A stretch of 64,000 bases of DNA. It comes from Paucimonas lemoignei (GTDB taxonomy: Bacteria; Pseudomonadota; Gammaproteobacteria; Pseudomonadales; Pseudomonadaceae). Made by a program: the position numbers and the translations under genes. The notes under the pieces were generated by a model. That model made no database searches, was not told the DNA's origin, and saw only the letters and a program-made list of their open reading frames with translations. This document shows positions 40,119 through 53,016 of this stretch, piece by piece. Where the stretch lies: assembly GCA_900475325.1 (NCBI GenBank), contig LS483371.1:4402001-4466000 (forward strand). Reading direction: 5' to 3'. How positions within the stretch are numbered: the stretch's first letter is position 1; each line of letters begins with the position of its first letter.

Positions 40119-40808
40119 TCACCCGGCGATATCGCGAAGCGCGATCTCACTCAGAATGCGTTCAAGCACCTGCTCGATGGATAATTCGGTGGAATCCAGC
40201 TGTATAGCGTCGTGCGCTGGCTTGAGCGGGGCTACCGCTCGCTGGGTGTCACGCTCGTCGCGTGCACATATCTCATCTAGCAGACTCGACAGACTAACAT
40301 CATCGCCCTTGGCCTTCAACTGCAAGTAACGTCGACGTGCACGTTCCTCGGCGCTGGCGGTCAGGAAGATCTTCAACGGTGCGTCCGGGAAGACCACGGT
40401 ACCCATGTCGCGACCATCTGCAACGAGGCCCGGCTCTTCCTGAAATGCGCGTTGACGCTGCAACAATGCATCGCGCACCGCAGGCAGCGAAGCTACCTGA
40501 GATGCACCGCTGCCGATCTGCTCATTGCGGATCGACTGCGAAACATCTTCACCTTCGAGGATGATCCGCTGTCCCTGCCCGCCCGGACCGGTTTCGAACT
40601 GCACATCCAGGTGTGCCGCAAGAACCTTCAACGCTTCCTCGTTGGTCAGATCGACCCCATGGTTACGCGCGGCGAATGCCAGCAAGCGATACAGCGCGCC
40701 CGAGTCGAGCAGGCACCAGCCAAGGCGTTGCGCGAGCAAGCCTGCAACCGTGCCTTTGCCGGAACCGCTTGGCCCATCAATGGTAATAACTGGTGCTTGA
40801 GTTTTCAC
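40119..40808 (-). CDS. cmk: Cytidylate kinase
   Basis: 229 residues when started at the GTG at 40806-40808, which is preceded by GAGGGG; this gives [20 protein letters not shown] with the P-loop near the N-terminus, as in other CMP kinases. A longer frame to 40892 lies inside aroA and is not needed. The start overlaps the tyrA-aroA stop by 4 bp, which suggests coupled translation. The enzyme phosphorylates CMP and dCMP. Confidence 0.95.
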   Translation of the reverse strand: MKTQAPVITIDGPSGSGKGTVAGLLAQRLGWCLLDSGALYRLLAFAARNHGVDLTNEEALKVLAAHLDVQFETGPGGQGQRIILEGEDVSQSIRNEQIGSGASQVASLPAVRDALLQRQRAFQEEPGLVADGRDMGTVVFPDAPLKIFLTASAEERARRRYLQLKAKGDDVSLSSLLDEICARDERDTQRAVAPLKPAHDAIQLDSTELSIEQVLERILSEIALRDIAG

Positions 40809-43030
40809 AACTGCCCCTCTTGCGCGACACGCATGCCAACCTGAGCGCAAAGCGCGAGAAAATTTGGGAACGACGTAGCGACGTTCGCACAATCATGGAT
40901 ATGGATCGGCGCCGTGGCGCGTAATGCTGCAATGCTGAACGCCATGGCAATGCGGTGATCACCCTGTGCGTTGACGACCCCACCACCGATCTGGCTTCCG
41001 TCAATAATAATGCCGTCCGGGGTTGGCTCGACACTGACGCCGAGGGCCAACAGACCGTCGGCCATGGCTTGAATACGATCCGATTCCTTGACCCGCAGCT
41101 CCTGGGCACCGCGCAGGACGGTGCGCCCTTGAGCACACGCGGCCGCAATGAACAGTGCCGGGAACTCATCAATAGCCAGTGGCACCAGCGCTTCTGGAAT
41201 CTCGATCCCTTTAAGCTGCGCCGAACGCACACGCAAATCAGCCACCGGCTCGCCCCCGGCTTCACGCGGGTTTTCCAGGGTGATGTCCCCGCCCATCAGG
41301 CGCAGGATGTCGATGATGCCGGTCCGGGTCGGGTTGATGCCCACGCCTTCAAGCAGCAGATTCGAACCCTGCGCAATAGAAGCCGCCACCAGGAAAAAGG
41401 CAGCCGAGGAAATATCCCCGGGCACTTCAATTCTTGCCGCCTGCAGGCCTGAGCCTGACTCCAGCGAAACCCGCGCGCCGTCCACGCTTACCGGATGACC
41501 AAAACCGCGCAACATGCGTTCGGTATGGTCACGTGTCGGTGCAGGCTCGATGACCGAGGTCGTGCCCTGTGCGTACAGCCCCGCCAGCAGCAGGCAGGAT
41601 TTAACCTGAGCACTGGCAACCGGCATTTCATAACTCAGCCCGGTCAGCGTCTTGCGGCCACGGATCGTGATCGGTGGCCGGCCATCTGCAGCGGTTTCAA
41701 TGACCGCACCCATAGCCCGCAGTGGCTCAGCCACCCGACTCATGGGCCGGCGTGACAGCGACGCGTCGCCTGTCAGGGTGCTGTCAAAATCCTGAGCCGC
41801 CAGCAATCCCGCCAGCAAGCGCATCGACGTGCCGGAATTGCCCAGATAGAGCGCACCCGGTGGCGCCTTCAAGCCAAGCAAGCCAACCCCATGGATGGTC
41901 AGACGCCCGTGATGAGGCCCCTCAATGACCACCCCCATGTCTCGAAAAGCCTGCAGCGTAGCCAGTGCATCCTCACCTTCGAGGAAGCCTTCAACTTCTG
42001 TAGTGCCTTCAGCCAACGAGCCGAGCATGATCGAGCGATGGGAAATGGATTTGTCACCCGGCACCCGTATGCGCCCTGAAACGCTACCGCCCGGACTGGC
42101 GACAAACACCAGATCCTTGGCCTGTTGCGGCTCGACGTAAGCGCGCCGGGCCAGAATCTTGCCAAAGTGTTCACGGGCAACCCTGGCACGGGTAAATACG
42201 CCCAGCAACTGCCGACCATCACCGGCCACCATCGCTTCACGCAAGGCGTCAAGATCGGTCTGAAAGGTATCCAGCGTGCGCAGAACAGCCTCGCGGTTGG
42301 CGAGGAAGATGTCGTGCCACATCACGGGATCGCTGCCGGCAATCCGGGTGAAATCACGGAACCCGCCCGCTGCATACCTGAAAATTTCGAGGTTTTCGTT
42401 ACGCTTGGCCAGCGAATCCACCAGCCCGAATGCCAACAGGTGAGGCAGATGGCTGGTCGCGGCCAACACTTCATCATGTCGCTCGACCTCCATATGCTCC
42501 ACGTCAGCGCCTAACGCCGACCAGAGACGATCGACCACGGCCAAGGCTGCGGGATCTGTCTCGGGCAAAGGCGTAAGAATGACCTTATGACGCTTGAACA
42601 GCTGCGCGTTGGAAGCTTCCACACCGCTCTGTTCGGAACCGGCAATCGGATGCCCTGGCACAAAACTCGCGGGCATCACGCCAAATGCAGCTTTGGCAGC
42701 CCTGACCACATTACCCTTGGCGCTGCCCACATCGGTGAGCACCGCATTGCCAAGATCGAACGTGGCCAACAAGGCGAGCACCCGCTCCATGGCCAGAATC
42801 GGTACCGCCAGCTGAATGACATCAGCCCTACGACATGCCGTGGCCAGGTCATCTTCGCAGCGATCCACAACACCCAGTTCAACGGCCAGCTTGCGCGACT
42901 GCGGGTCCAGATCCACGCCCACCACTTCGCCACACAGGCCACTTTCACGAATGCCCTTGGCAAAGGAGCCACCGATCAACCCGAGGCCAACCACCACCAG
43001 ACGCCCGATCATAGGCGCGGCGGGTTTCAT
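40805..43030 (-). CDS. tyrA-aroA: Bifunctional prephenate dehydrogenase / EPSP synthase
   Basis: About 741 residues. The N-terminal TyrA part ([46 protein letters not shown]) oxidises prephenate to 4-hydroxyphenylpyruvate. From about residue 304 the AroA part ([44 protein letters not shown]) makes EPSP. The fusion is normal in Pseudomonas. Start is uncertain: ATG at 43030, ATG at 43012 and GTG at 43048 (overlapping the hisC stop) are all in frame. It sits between hisC and cmk in one tight operon. Confidence 0.95.
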   Translation of the reverse strand: MKPAAPMIGRLVVVGLGLIGGSFAKGIRESGLCGEVVGVDLDPQSRKLAVELGVVDRCEDDLATACRRADVIQLAVPILAMERVLALLATFDLGNAVLTDVGSAKGNVVRAAKAAFGVMPASFVPGHPIAGSEQSGVEASNAQLFKRHKVILTPLPETDPAALAVVDRLWSALGADVEHMEVERHDEVLAATSHLPHLLAFGLVDSLAKRNENLEIFRYAAGGFRDFTRIAGSDPVMWHDIFLANREAVLRTLDTFQTDLDALREAMVAGDGRQLLGVFTRARVAREHFGKILARRAYVEPQQAKDLVFVASPGGSVSGRIRVPGDKSISHRSIMLGSLAEGTTEVEGFLEGEDALATLQAFRDMGVVIEGPHHGRLTIHGVGLLGLKAPPGALYLGNSGTSMRLLAGLLAAQDFDSTLTGDASLSRRPMSRVAEPLRAMGAVIETAADGRPPITIRGRKTLTGLSYEMPVASAQVKSCLLLAGLYAQGTTSVIEPAPTRDHTERMLRGFGHPVSVDGARVSLESGSGLQAARIEVPGDISSAAFFLVAASIAQGSNLLLEGVGINPTRTGIIDILRLMGGDITLENPREAGGEPVADLRVRSAQLKGIEIPEALVPLAIDEFPALFIAAACAQGRTVLRGAQELRVKESDRIQAMADGLLALGVSVEPTPDGIIIDGSQIGGGVVNAQGDHRIAMAFSIAALRATAPIHIHDCANVATSFPNFLALCAQVGMRVAQEGQL

Positions 43031-43040
43031 TGAGATGACA

Positions 43041-44153
43041 TCAATCACGCGCCAGAACCCTGGCCAACGCTTCGAGGAAACGGGTGTTCTCTTCCAACAA
43101 ACCAATACTCACACGCAGATGATCAGGCATACCGTAGCCAGCAACCGGGCGCACGATGACGCCCTCACGTAACAACCCCTGATAGACCGCGGCGCTGTCA
43201 CGCCCCAGATCGATGGCCAGGAAATTGCCCCGGGAGGGAATCCAGTTCAGGCCCAACAGGCGCAGACCACCCTCGATCTGCTCCATGCCGATTTCGTTCA
43301 GTTGCCGACTTTTCGTTACATAGTCAACGTCGTCCAATGCCGCACAGGCCGCTGCCAGGGCAAGGCTGTTGACGTTGAACGGCTGGCGCACGCGGTTGAG
43401 CACATCCGCCACTGCTGGCGACGACAGGCCATAGCCAACGCGCAAGGAGGCCAACCCATAAGCTTTGGAGAAGGTGCGCGAAACCAGCAGATTCGGGTGA
43501 TCCGCCAGATAGTCCAGACCATCAGGCAGCTCACCCCCGTGGGCATACTCGATATAGGCCTCGTCCAGTACCACCAGAACGTGCTCCGGCACGGCAGCCA
43601 GGAACCGGCTCAAGGCATCCGGACCAAACCAGGTGCCGGTGGGGTTGTTCGGGTTGGCGATGAAAACGACCCGGGTGTTGCTATCGATAGCCGCCAGCAT
43701 GGCGGGCAAATCGTGGCCCCACTCCCTGGCAGGAACGACGTGGGCCGTAGCACCAGTGGCCTGGGTGACAATCGGATAAACCGCGAACGCGAACTCGCTG
43801 AACACTGCGTTAAGGCCGGGTGCCAGGTAGGCCCGGGCAACCAGCTCAAGGATATCGTTGGAGCCATTGCCCAGCGTGACCTGATCGGCCTGCACACCAC
43901 AGCGTTCGGACAAGCGTTTTTTCAGCTCGAACCCGTTGCCATCCGGATAACGGGTCAGTTCACCCAACTCATCGCGGATGGCCTGCAGCGCCTTGGGACT
44001 GGCCCCCAGAGGGTTTTCGTTGCTCGCCAGCTTAATGATCTTTGCCGGATCTATGCCCAACTCGCGCGCCAGTTCATCCACAGGCTTGCCTGGGACGTAC
44101 GGCGAAAGTTTTTGCACGCCCGGCAAAGCCAGAGCGAGGAAGTCGCCAGTCAT
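43041..44153 (-). CDS. hisC: Histidinol-phosphate/aromatic aminotransferase
   Basis: 370 residues, PLP fold type I. Visible motifs are LASNENPLGASPKAL, GNGSNDILELVARAYL, ANPNNPTGTWFG, and SRTFSKAYGLASLRVGYG with the Schiff-base Lys. It lies between pheA and tyrA-aroA, so an aromatic aminotransferase role (phenylpyruvate or arogenate side) is likely besides or instead of histidine synthesis. Pseudomonas carry a second hisC elsewhere. Confidence 0.93.
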   Translation of the reverse strand: MTGDFLALALPGVQKLSPYVPGKPVDELARELGIDPAKIIKLASNENPLGASPKALQAIRDELGELTRYPDGNGFELKKRLSERCGVQADQVTLGNGSNDILELVARAYLAPGLNAVFSEFAFAVYPIVTQATGATAHVVPAREWGHDLPAMLAAIDSNTRVVFIANPNNPTGTWFGPDALSRFLAAVPEHVLVVLDEAYIEYAHGGELPDGLDYLADHPNLLVSRTFSKAYGLASLRVGYGLSSPAVADVLNRVRQPFNVNSLALAAACAALDDVDYVTKSRQLNEIGMEQIEGGLRLLGLNWIPSRGNFLAIDLGRDSAAVYQGLLREGVIVRPVAGYGMPDHLRVSIGLLEENTRFLEALARVLARD

Positions 44154-44169
44154 GTGTCGCTCACCTCTT

Positions 44170-45264
44170 TTAGAGAACCGCTTTCGGGTAAGAACCCAGC
44201 ACCTTGAGTGCCACGGCTTCCTGGCTGATTTTTTCCAGCACAGCCTTGACCAGCGGATCGCGGTGGTGCCCGACGAAATCGATAAAGAACACGTAGGTCC
44301 ATTTGCCGCTGCGCGAAGGACGTGTCTCGATGCGCGTCAGGTCCAGCCCATTTTCATGGAAGGGCACCAGCAACTCATGCAGCGCCCCTGGCTTGTTGCT
44401 CATGGAGACAATGATCGAGGTCTTGTCGTCGCCCGTAGGCGGGACTTCCTGATTGCCGATGATCAGGAACCGCGTGGAGTTGTCCGGCCGGTCTTCGATT
44501 TTTTCCGCGATGCGCGTCAGGCCATAAAGGTTCGCGCTCATTTCCCCGGCAATTGCCGCGGAGTTCCACTCACCCTTGACCCGCTTGGCGGCTTCGGCGT
44601 TGCTGGCAACGGCGACGCGTTCGACATTCGGGTAATGGGCATCCAGCCACTTGCGGCACTGAGCCAGCGACTGGGCGTGGGAATAGATACGACTGATGCT
44701 GTCGGTCTTGGTGTTCTCGCCAATCAACAAGTGATGGTGGATACGCAACTCGACTTCGCCACAGATCACCATGTCGTGTTCGAGGAAGCTGTCCAGCGTG
44801 TGGTTGACCGCGCCTTCGGTGGAGTTTTCCACCGGCACGACGCCGAAATTCACGGCGCCAGCGGCGACTTCACGGAACACTTCGTCGATCGCGGCCATGG
44901 GCAGGCTGATCACGGCGTTACCGAAGTGCTTGATGGCAGCGGCCTGAGTGAAGGTGCCCTCAGGGCCCAGGTAGGCGACCTTGAGCGGTTGTTCCAGCGC
45001 CAGGCACGAGGACATGATTTCGCGAAACAGCCGCGCCATTTCTTCGTTGCTCAAGGGGCCGCGATTGCGCTCCATGACTCGTTTGAGCACCTGGGCTTCA
45101 CGTTCGGGGCGATAGAACACCGGCACTTCGCCTTCGGCCAGGGTCGACATTTTGACCCGCGCCACTTCCTGCGCGCAGCGTGCGCGCTCGCTGATCAATT
45201 CCAGGACTTTTTCATCCAGGCTGTCGATGCGAACCCGCAGTGCCTTTAACTCTTGCTCGGACAT
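44170..45264 (-). CDS. pheA: Chorismate mutase / prephenate dehydratase (P-protein)
   Basis: 364 residues in three parts: chorismate mutase (1-90, LRVRIDSLDEKVLELISERA), prephenate dehydratase (about 95-275, VAYLGPEGTFTQAAA and NSTRFLIIG) and a phenylalanine-binding ACT domain (GALHELLVPF and IETRPS). It makes phenylpyruvate and should be feedback-inhibited by Phe. The start shares a base with the serC stop (TAATG). Confidence 0.97.
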   Translation of the reverse strand: MSEQELKALRVRIDSLDEKVLELISERARCAQEVARVKMSTLAEGEVPVFYRPEREAQVLKRVMERNRGPLSNEEMARLFREIMSSCLALEQPLKVAYLGPEGTFTQAAAIKHFGNAVISLPMAAIDEVFREVAAGAVNFGVVPVENSTEGAVNHTLDSFLEHDMVICGEVELRIHHHLLIGENTKTDSISRIYSHAQSLAQCRKWLDAHYPNVERVAVASNAEAAKRVKGEWNSAAIAGEMSANLYGLTRIAEKIEDRPDNSTRFLIIGNQEVPPTGDDKTSIIVSMSNKPGALHELLVPFHENGLDLTRIETRPSRSGKWTYVFFIDFVGHHRDPLVKAVLEKISQEAVALKVLGSYPKAVL

Positions 45265-46349
45265 TAGCCGTGTTCCTTCTCGAACTCTGCCATGTACGCC
45301 ACCAGCGCGTTGACCGCGTTGATGTCGACGGCATTATAAATAGAGGCACGCATGCCACCGACCGAACGGTGACCTTTGAGATTAAGCAGCCCACGAGCGT
45401 CGGCACCGGCCAGGAACGGCTTGTCCAGACGATCATCAGCCAGACGGAACGGCACGTTCATCCACGACCGGTCAGTCTTGTTGATCGGGTTGCTGTACAA
45501 GCCGCTGGCGTCGATAAAGTCGTAAAGCGTGCGCTTTTTCACTTCATTGAGCTTGCCGATGGCTTCTACGCCGCCCTGCTCTTTCAGCCATTCGAACACC
45601 AGACCGGACAGATACCAGGCCAGGGTCGGTGGCGTGTTGTACATCGAGCCGTTATCGGCTGCGACCTTGTAATTGAGCATGGTCGGGCACAGCAAGCGCG
45701 CGCGACCCAGCAGGTCTTCGCGAATGATCACCACCACCACGCCGCTAGGGCCGATGTTTTTCTGCGCGCCGGCGTAGATCATGCCGAAGCGCGAGACATC
45801 CACCGGACGCGACAGAATGTCCGAAGACATGTCAGCTACCAACGGAACGTCGCCGGTTTGCGGAATCCAGTCGAATTCCAGGCCGCCGATGGTCTCGTTA
45901 GGCGCGTAGTGAACATAGGCAGCATCCTTGGTCAGCTTCCATTCGTTCTGACCAGGGATGGCGAAATAATCGTAAGGCTTGGCGGTTGCAGCCACATTGA
46001 CGTGACCGTAGCGCGACGCTTCTTCAATGGCTTTCTGCGACCAGATACCGGTATCGATGTAATCGGCGGTGGCGTCTTCGGGCAGCAGGTTCAGGGGGAT
46101 CTGGGCAAATTGCTGGCTCGCGCCGCCTTGCAGGAACAACACTTTATAGTTCGAGGGGATGCTCAGCAGGTCACGCAGATCCTGCTCCGCCTTGTTCGCG
46201 ATGGAGGTGAATTCATCACTGCGATGACTCATTTCCATGACAGACAGGCCTTTGCCATGCCAGTCCAGAAGTTCTGCCTGGGCACGCAGCAGAACAGCTT
46301 CAGGAAGCGCAGCAGGACCTGCGCAGAAGTTAAAGGCTCGCTTGCTCAT
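45264..46349 (-). CDS. serC: Phosphoserine aminotransferase
   Basis: 361 residues from the ATG at 46349 (MSKRAFNFCAGPAALPEAVL), the normal family N-terminus; an in-frame GTG at 46361 is less likely. The PLP lysine is in AGAQKNIGPSGVVVV. It works in serine and pyridoxal phosphate synthesis. It heads the serC-pheA-hisC-tyrA/aroA-cmk-rpsA series. Confidence 0.97.
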   Translation of the reverse strand: MSKRAFNFCAGPAALPEAVLLRAQAELLDWHGKGLSVMEMSHRSDEFTSIANKAEQDLRDLLSIPSNYKVLFLQGGASQQFAQIPLNLLPEDATADYIDTGIWSQKAIEEASRYGHVNVAATAKPYDYFAIPGQNEWKLTKDAAYVHYAPNETIGGLEFDWIPQTGDVPLVADMSSDILSRPVDVSRFGMIYAGAQKNIGPSGVVVVIIREDLLGRARLLCPTMLNYKVAADNGSMYNTPPTLAWYLSGLVFEWLKEQGGVEAIGKLNEVKKRTLYDFIDASGLYSNPINKTDRSWMNVPFRLADDRLDKPFLAGADARGLLNLKGHRSVGGMRASIYNAVDINAVNALVAYMAEFEKEHG

Positions 46350-46506
46350 ATCCACTCTCACTACGCTCTGATTTTCTCAGGCTTGGGTCATCTGGAGTAC
46401 GAAGCGTCGAAGGCCGCGAAGCGGTGGAAACCGTTCGCAGCCTTCGGCGACTTCTGTCAATCAACACACAACCAACTTATATAACGATGCTCTCTGCTAC
46501 GGACAC

Positions 46507-46598
46507 TGTGGGAGCGAGCTTGCTCGCGAAGAGGCAATTACATCCGCCGACTATTCATCGACTTATGCATCGCCTTCGCAAGCAAGCTTGCTCCCACG
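46507..46598. repeat. REP doublet (GGGAGCGAGCTTGCTCGC class) between gyrA and serC
   Basis: TGTGGGAGCGAGCTTGCTCG and an inverted copy ending AAGCTTGCTCCCA. Same class as the array inside pvdL. An additional imperfect inverted repeat of GAAGCG/GTTCGCAGCCTTCGG type lies at about 46398-46455. Confidence 0.85.
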
Positions 46599-46617
46599 GG
46601 GGCAATGTGTGCCCCCG
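46597..46617 (-). terminator. GC-rich hairpin after gyrA
   Basis: CGGGGGCA and TGCCCCCG flank a 5-base loop, 13 bp beyond the gyrA stop. It touches the REP doublet. There is no T-run, so it is only a candidate terminator. Confidence 0.45.
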
Positions 46618-46629
46618 ATGTCGCCAGGA

Positions 46630-49416
46630 TCAGTCCTGCGATTCTTCTTCATCCGAAGCAGCGTCGGCTTGCAGCTCGTCGATGGAGACATCTTCGTCAG
46701 CGATGACCGAGGCCGCGCCTTCGAGCACTTCACCGTCTTCACCCAAAAGCTCTTCGCCTTCCACTTCCGAAGGCTCCTGAACACGCTCCAGGCCGACCAG
46801 CTTCTCGTCGCTGGCCAGTTTGATCAGGGTCACGCCCTGAGTGTTACGGCCCAGGCTGGAGACTTCGTCGACACGGGTACGCACCAGGGTGCCCTGATCA
46901 GAAATCAACATGATTTCCTCGCCGTCGAGCACTTGAACTGCACCGACCAGACGGCCGTTACGGTCGTTGCTGACCATGGCGATAACGCCCTGGCCGCCAC
47001 GTTTGTATTCAGGGAACTCGGAGATCGCCGTCCGCTTGCCATAGCCGCGCTCGGAAGCGGTAAGGATCTGGCTGCCTTCTTCAGGAATCAGCATGGAAAT
47101 CAGCTTCTGGCCTTCCGGCAGACGCATGCCCCGAACACCGCGAGCCGTACGGCCCATGGCGCGAACGTCGGACTCCTTGAAGCGCGTGACCTTGCCGCCG
47201 TCGGAGAACAGCATGATTTCCTGCTCGCCATCGGTGATGGCGGCGGAGATCAAGATGTCGCCTTCGTCCAGCTCAAGAGCGATCAGACCTACGCTGCGCT
47301 GACGGCTGAACGCCACCAACGGGGTCTTCTTGACGGTACCGTTGGCGGTGGACATGAAGATGAACGGAGCCTTCTTCTTGTCTGCAGCCTTGATACGCGC
47401 CTTGCGCTCTTCTTCGGTTTCGTTTGTGTTCTCGTCATCGATTTCGCCTTCGATGACGTCGCCTTCTTCCTCGTCAGCCCGCTTGCGCATGGCTTCCAGG
47501 TCCACCGGCAACATGGTGGTGATGTATTCGCCTTCGCTCAACGGCAGCAGGTTGACCAGCGGACGACCACGGGCAGCGCGGGACGCTTCCGGGATTTCGT
47601 AGGTCTTGAGCCAGTAAACCTTGCCCTTGCTGGAGAACATCAACAGCGTGGTGTGGCTGTTGGCAACCAGCAGGTGAGCGATGTAGTCCTCATCCTTGAC
47701 GCCAGTGGCCGACTTGCCTTTACCGCCGCGACGCTGTGCCTGATAGACCGCCAATGGCTGAGTCTTGGCATAGCCGCCGTGGGAAATCGTGACCACGCGC
47801 TCTTCCTCGGTGATCAGGTCACCCAGGGTGAGGTCCAGACGCGCATCGAGAATCTCGGTGCGGCGCTTGTCGCCGTATTCGACACGGATCAGTTCCAGCT
47901 CTTCGCGAATCACTTCCATCAGGCGCGTAGCGCTGTTGAGGATGCGCAGCAACTCGCCGATCTGGGAGAGGATTTCCTGATACTCGGTGAGCAGCTTTTC
48001 GTGCTCGAGACCGGTCAGGCGGTGCAGACGCAGTTCAAGAATGGCCTGAGCCTGTTCCGGCGAAAGGAAATACTTGCCGTCACGCAGACCATACTGAGGA
48101 TCAAGGTTTTCCGGACGGCATGAATCCGCACCGGCGCGCTCGACCATTTCCACAACTGCGCTGGATTCCCAAGGAGTCGAAATCAACCCGACCTTGGCTT
48201 CAGCAGGGGTTGGCGAGGCTTTGATCAGGGCGATAACGGGGTCGATGTTCGACAGGGCAACGGCCTGGCCTTCAAGCAAATGACCACGTTCACGGGCTTT
48301 GCGCAGTTCGAAAACGGTACGACGGGTGACGACTTCGCGACGGTGACGAACGAACGCTTCAAGCAGATCCTTGAGGTTAAGGATGCGCGGGCGACCGTCG
48401 ATCAAGGCAACGATGTTGATACCGAAAACCGCTTGCAGCTGAGTCTGGGCGTAAAGGTTGTTGAGGATAACCTCAGGCACTTCGCCACGGCGCAGCTCGA
48501 TCACGACGCGCATACCGTCTTTGTCAGACTCGTCGCGCAGTTCAGTGATGCCTTCCAGCTTTTTCTCTTTGACCAGCTCGGCGATCTTCTCGATCAGACG
48601 CGCCTTGTTCAGCTGGTACGGCAGCTCGGTGATAACGATCTGCTGACGGCCACCGACCTTGTCGATGTCTTCAACGATCGAGCGGGCGCGCATGTAAATG
48701 CGCCCGCGACCGGTGCGGTAGGCTTCGACGATACCGGCGCGACCGTTGATGATCGCCGCTGTCGGGAAGTCAGGGCCCGGAATGAACTGCATCAGTTCAT
48801 CGATGCTGATTTCCGGGTTGTCGATCAGCGCCAGGCAACCGTCGATGACTTCACCGAGGTTGTGCGGCGGAATGTTGGTCGCCATGCCCACGGCGATACC
48901 GCTTGAGCCGTTGACCAGCAGGTTGGGAATACGGGTCGGCATGACCGCGGGGATCATTTCCGTGCCGTCGTAGTTCGGCACCCAGTCCACGGTCTCTTTA
49001 TGCAGGTCAGCCAGCAGCTCATGCGCCAGCTTGGTCATGCGCACTTCGGTGTATCGCATGGCCGCAGCGTTGTCGCCGTCGACCGAACCGAAGTTGCCCT
49101 GACCATCTACCAGCAGATAACGCAGCGAGAACGGCTGCGCCATACGAACGATGGTGTCGTAAACGGCAGTATCGCCGTGGGGGTGATACTTACCGATAAC
49201 GTCACCGACCACACGGGCGGATTTCTTGTACGGCTTGTTCCAGTCGTTACCCAGTTCGCTCATCGCGAACAGTACACGCCGGTGCACGGGCTTCAAGCCA
49301 TCGCGTGCATCGGGCAGTGCCCGCCCGACGATTACGCTCATTGCGTAGTCGAGGTAGGACTGCTTCAGCTCGTCTTCGATATTGACCGGGAGGATTTCTT
49401 TGGCCAGTTCGCCCAT
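46630..49416 (-). CDS. gyrA: DNA gyrase subunit A
   Basis: 928 residues from the ATG at 49416 ([20 protein letters not shown]). A longer frame to 49491 is not supported by the family. The catalytic Tyr is in [10 protein letters not shown]. The quinolone region reads [11 protein letters not shown], with Thr and Asp at the positions where resistance changes occur, so no known resistance substitution is seen. The C-terminal beta-pinwheel has the GyrA box QRRGGKG and an acidic insert ([14 protein letters not shown]) normal for pseudomonads. It ends in an acidic tail. Confidence 0.98.
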   Translation of the reverse strand: MGELAKEILPVNIEDELKQSYLDYAMSVIVGRALPDARDGLKPVHRRVLFAMSELGNDWNKPYKKSARVVGDVIGKYHPHGDTAVYDTIVRMAQPFSLRYLLVDGQGNFGSVDGDNAAAMRYTEVRMTKLAHELLADLHKETVDWVPNYDGTEMIPAVMPTRIPNLLVNGSSGIAVGMATNIPPHNLGEVIDGCLALIDNPEISIDELMQFIPGPDFPTAAIINGRAGIVEAYRTGRGRIYMRARSIVEDIDKVGGRQQIVITELPYQLNKARLIEKIAELVKEKKLEGITELRDESDKDGMRVVIELRRGEVPEVILNNLYAQTQLQAVFGINIVALIDGRPRILNLKDLLEAFVRHRREVVTRRTVFELRKARERGHLLEGQAVALSNIDPVIALIKASPTPAEAKVGLISTPWESSAVVEMVERAGADSCRPENLDPQYGLRDGKYFLSPEQAQAILELRLHRLTGLEHEKLLTEYQEILSQIGELLRILNSATRLMEVIREELELIRVEYGDKRRTEILDARLDLTLGDLITEEERVVTISHGGYAKTQPLAVYQAQRRGGKGKSATGVKDEDYIAHLLVANSHTTLLMFSSKGKVYWLKTYEIPEASRAARGRPLVNLLPLSEGEYITTMLPVDLEAMRKRADEEEGDVIEGEIDDENTNETEEERKARIKAADKKKAPFIFMSTANGTVKKTPLVAFSRQRSVGLIALELDEGDILISAAITDGEQEIMLFSDGGKVTRFKESDVRAMGRTARGVRGMRLPEGQKLISMLIPEEGSQILTASERGYGKRTAISEFPEYKRGGQGVIAMVSNDRNGRLVGAVQVLDGEEIMLISDQGTLVRTRVDEVSSLGRNTQGVTLIKLASDEKLVGLERVQEPSEVEGEELLGEDGEVLEGAASVIADEDVSIDELQADAASDEEESQD

Positions 49417-49723
49417 GAGAAGCTCGATTCCTTTTTCTGGTGAAACCTCGTGCATCCATCCGGGATGAACGAAGCTCGCCGCCAGCGGCACATTTGCCTT
49501 CTGGCGACTTACGACAAATCAACGAGTTATGCCCTGGATCTGCGCAGTGGGGGCGGCTACGGATAGCGTCCCCGGAAACCGCCGGATGTTACCACAATCG
49601 CCGCCAGGCACCTATCCTTTGAAAGCCCTGAAAACGAGCCTGATCCACACAAGACGCCTGAGAAACGCTTACAGGCGCGCTTAGGGGCTGCGACCCTGAC
49701 AGGCGTGCCCGTAATCAATCAGG

Positions 49724-50800
<1,077 letters not shown>

Positions 50801-50920
50801 AGCACACTCCATACTCAAAAAACCCATGCCAGCCCCAAAAGCGGCCGATTATAGCGAGCCGCCCGTCAAGACGCTCGGGTATACTTCGCCGTCCCCCGTA
50901 ATAAGCCCGGAAGCCCCGCC
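50801..50920. promoter_or_regulatory. Divergent promoter region of mtnA and mtaD
   Basis: 120 bp. A TATAAT for mtnA is on the minus strand at 50853-50848 with a weak -35. A TATACT at 50880-50885 may be the -10 for the deaminase gene. No riboswitch-like fold was recognised. Confidence 0.4.
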
Positions 50921-52252
50921 ATGCCGAACGCCGTTGTCCCGCTCGACCTGTTGCTCCTGCCTGGCTGGCTGGTGCCGGTCGAACCTGCTGGTGTGGTGTT
51001 CAAAGACTACGGCCTGGGCATCCGCGATGGCTGCATCGTTTATATCGGCCCCCGCGCCGAAGCGCTCCGGCAACCCGCCCTGCAAACCCTCGAATTGCCC
51101 GAAACCCTGCTCAGCCCTGGCTTGATCAACGCCCATGGGCACGCGGCGATGACGCTGTTTCGCGGCCTGGCAGACGACCTGCCGCTGATGACCTGGCTGC
51201 AGGACCATATCTGGCCAGCCGAGAGTCAGTGGGTCGATGAGGACTTCGTGCGCGACGGTACCGACCTGGCGATCGCCGAACAGCTTAAAGGTGGGATTAC
51301 CTGTTTCTCGGACATGTACTTCTTCCCCAAGGTCGCCGCAGACCGAGTCCATATCAGCGGCATGCGGGCACAGATCACCGTACCGATTCTGGACTTCCCC
51401 TTCCCTGGGGCGCGCAACACCGACGAAGCCCTGCACACCGGTGTGCAACTGTTCAATGACCTGATCCATCACCCGCGCATCCAGGTGGCGTTCGGCCCGC
51501 ACGCGCCGTACACGGTCTGCGATGAGAACCTGGAGAAGATCCGGGTCATCGCCGATGAGCTGGACGCGATGATTCAGATGCATGTCCACGAAACGGCGTT
51601 CGAAGTCGAGCAGGCTGTCGAGCATTATCAGGAGCGGCCATTGGCGCGCCTGAACCGCCTTGGCATGCTCGGCCCGCGCTTTCAGGCCGTGCACATGACG
51701 CAAATCAGCGATGACGACCTGGCATTGCTGGTAGAAAGCAATTCCAGCGTGATTCATTGCCCCGAATCCAATCTGAAACTGGCCAGCGGCTTCTGCCCGG
51801 TCGAACGACTGTGGCAGGCTGGCGTCAATGTAGCGATAGGCACCGATGGCGCGGCGAGCAACAACGACCTGGACCTGCTGGGAGAAACCCGCACCGCAGC
51901 CCTGTTGGCGAAGGCCGTAGCGGGTTCGGCGGCGGCATTGGACGCCCACCGGGCACTGCGCATGGCGACGCTTAACGGCGCTCGCGCGCTGGGCATTCAG
52001 GAGGTGGTCGGGTCGCTGGAAATCGGCAAGGCGGCGGATATCGTCGCGTTTGATCTGTCCGGGCTGGCTCGCCAACCGATCTATGATCCAGTGTCACAGC
52101 TTATTTATGCCACCGGCCGCGACTGTGTCAGCCATGTCTGGGTCGCGGGCAAGCACTTGCTCGACAATCGCCGCCTGACGCGCATGGACGAGCAGGCGCT
52201 GTGCGAAATCGCCAAAGCCTGGGGCAAGCGAATTGCCGGGCACACCGAATAA
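50921..52252 (+). CDS. mtaD: 5'-methylthioadenosine / S-adenosylhomocysteine deaminase
   Basis: 443-residue amidohydrolase of the TRZ/ATZ group. Metal ligands: [16 protein letters not shown], the His in [12 protein letters not shown], and Asp in [16 protein letters not shown]. The P. aeruginosa homolog beside mtnA (PA3170) deaminates MTA to methylthioinosine, which a separate phosphorylase converts to MTR-1-P for MtnA. The divergent placement beside mtnA supports that role. Older annotation may call it a guanine or chlorohydrolase-type deaminase. Confidence 0.9.
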   Translation: MPNAVVPLDLLLLPGWLVPVEPAGVVFKDYGLGIRDGCIVYIGPRAEALRQPALQTLELPETLLSPGLINAHGHAAMTLFRGLADDLPLMTWLQDHIWPAESQWVDEDFVRDGTDLAIAEQLKGGITCFSDMYFFPKVAADRVHISGMRAQITVPILDFPFPGARNTDEALHTGVQLFNDLIHHPRIQVAFGPHAPYTVCDENLEKIRVIADELDAMIQMHVHETAFEVEQAVEHYQERPLARLNRLGMLGPRFQAVHMTQISDDDLALLVESNSSVIHCPESNLKLASGFCPVERLWQAGVNVAIGTDGAASNNDLDLLGETRTAALLAKAVAGSAAALDAHRALRMATLNGARALGIQEVVGSLEIGKAADIVAFDLSGLARQPIYDPVSQLIYATGRDCVSHVWVAGKHLLDNRRLTRMDEQALCEIAKAWGKRIAGHTE

Positions 52253-52314
52253 GACCGGGGCGGCTAGGTTCAGCCGACTCGTTGAAAAGTATTTCAAGTT
52301 CAAGAGGACTTCCC

Positions 52315-53013
52315 ATGAGCAACGTCGATCATTCTGAAATCGCCAAATTCGAGGCCCTGGCCCATCGCTGGTGGGACCGCGAAAGCGAATTCAAGCCGCT
52401 GCACGATATCAATCCGCTGCGGGTCAACTGGATCGACGAACGCGTCAATCTGGCTGGCAAGAAGGTTCTGGATGTAGGCTGCGGTGGCGGCATCCTCAGC
52501 GAGGCCATGGCCTTGCGCGGTGCCAGTGTGACCGGTATTGACATGGGCGAAGCGCCGCTGGCAGTTGCCCGCCTGCATCAGCTGGAATCCGGCGTGGAGG
52601 TTGAATACCGCCAGATCACCGCCGAAGACCTGGCCGAAGAGATGCCCGAGCAGTTCGACGTAGTGACCTGCCTGGAGATGCTTGAGCACGTGCCGGATCC
52701 CTCGTCGGTGATTCGCGCCTGCTACCGTATGGTCAAGCCGGGCGGTCAGGTGTTCTTCTCCACCATCAACCGCAACCCGAAGGCGTACCTGTTCGCCATC
52801 GTCGGCGCGGAATACATCATGGGCCTGCTGCCGCGCGGCACCCACGACTTCAAGAAATTCATCCGCCCTTCCGAGCTGGGTGCCTGGAGCCGTGCCGCTG
52901 GCCTCTCAGTGCAGGACATCATCGGCCTGACCTACAACCCGCTGACCAAGCACTACAAGCTGGCCTCGGACGTCGACGTCAACTACATGATCCAGACCCT
53001 TCGGGAGGCATAA
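52315..53013 (+). CDS. ubiG: Ubiquinone biosynthesis O-methyltransferase
   Basis: 232 residues from the ATG at 52315, preceded by AGAGGA. SAM site [17 protein letters not shown]; family features [14 protein letters not shown] and [19 protein letters not shown]. It performs both O-methylations of ubiquinone synthesis. The following mupP starts 3 bp after its stop. Confidence 0.97.
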   Translation: MSNVDHSEIAKFEALAHRWWDRESEFKPLHDINPLRVNWIDERVNLAGKKVLDVGCGGGILSEAMALRGASVTGIDMGEAPLAVARLHQLESGVEVEYRQITAEDLAEEMPEQFDVVTCLEMLEHVPDPSSVIRACYRMVKPGGQVFFSTINRNPKAYLFAIVGAEYIMGLLPRGTHDFKKFIRPSELGAWSRAAGLSVQDIIGLTYNPLTKHYKLASDVDVNYMIQTLREA

Positions 53014-53016
53014 GCC

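Noticed and set aside
40809..40892. N-terminal extension of cytidylate kinase
   Set aside because: The extra 28 codons lie inside the end of aroA; the GTG at 40808 has a good ribosome-binding site and gives the family length.
40805..43105. Unusual gene fusion of tyrA and aroA
   Set aside because: This fusion is the normal arrangement in Pseudomonas and close relatives.
49150..49200. Quinolone-resistance change in gyrA
   Set aside because: The region encodes [11 protein letters not shown], with Thr and Asp at both key positions, as in sensitive Pseudomonas.
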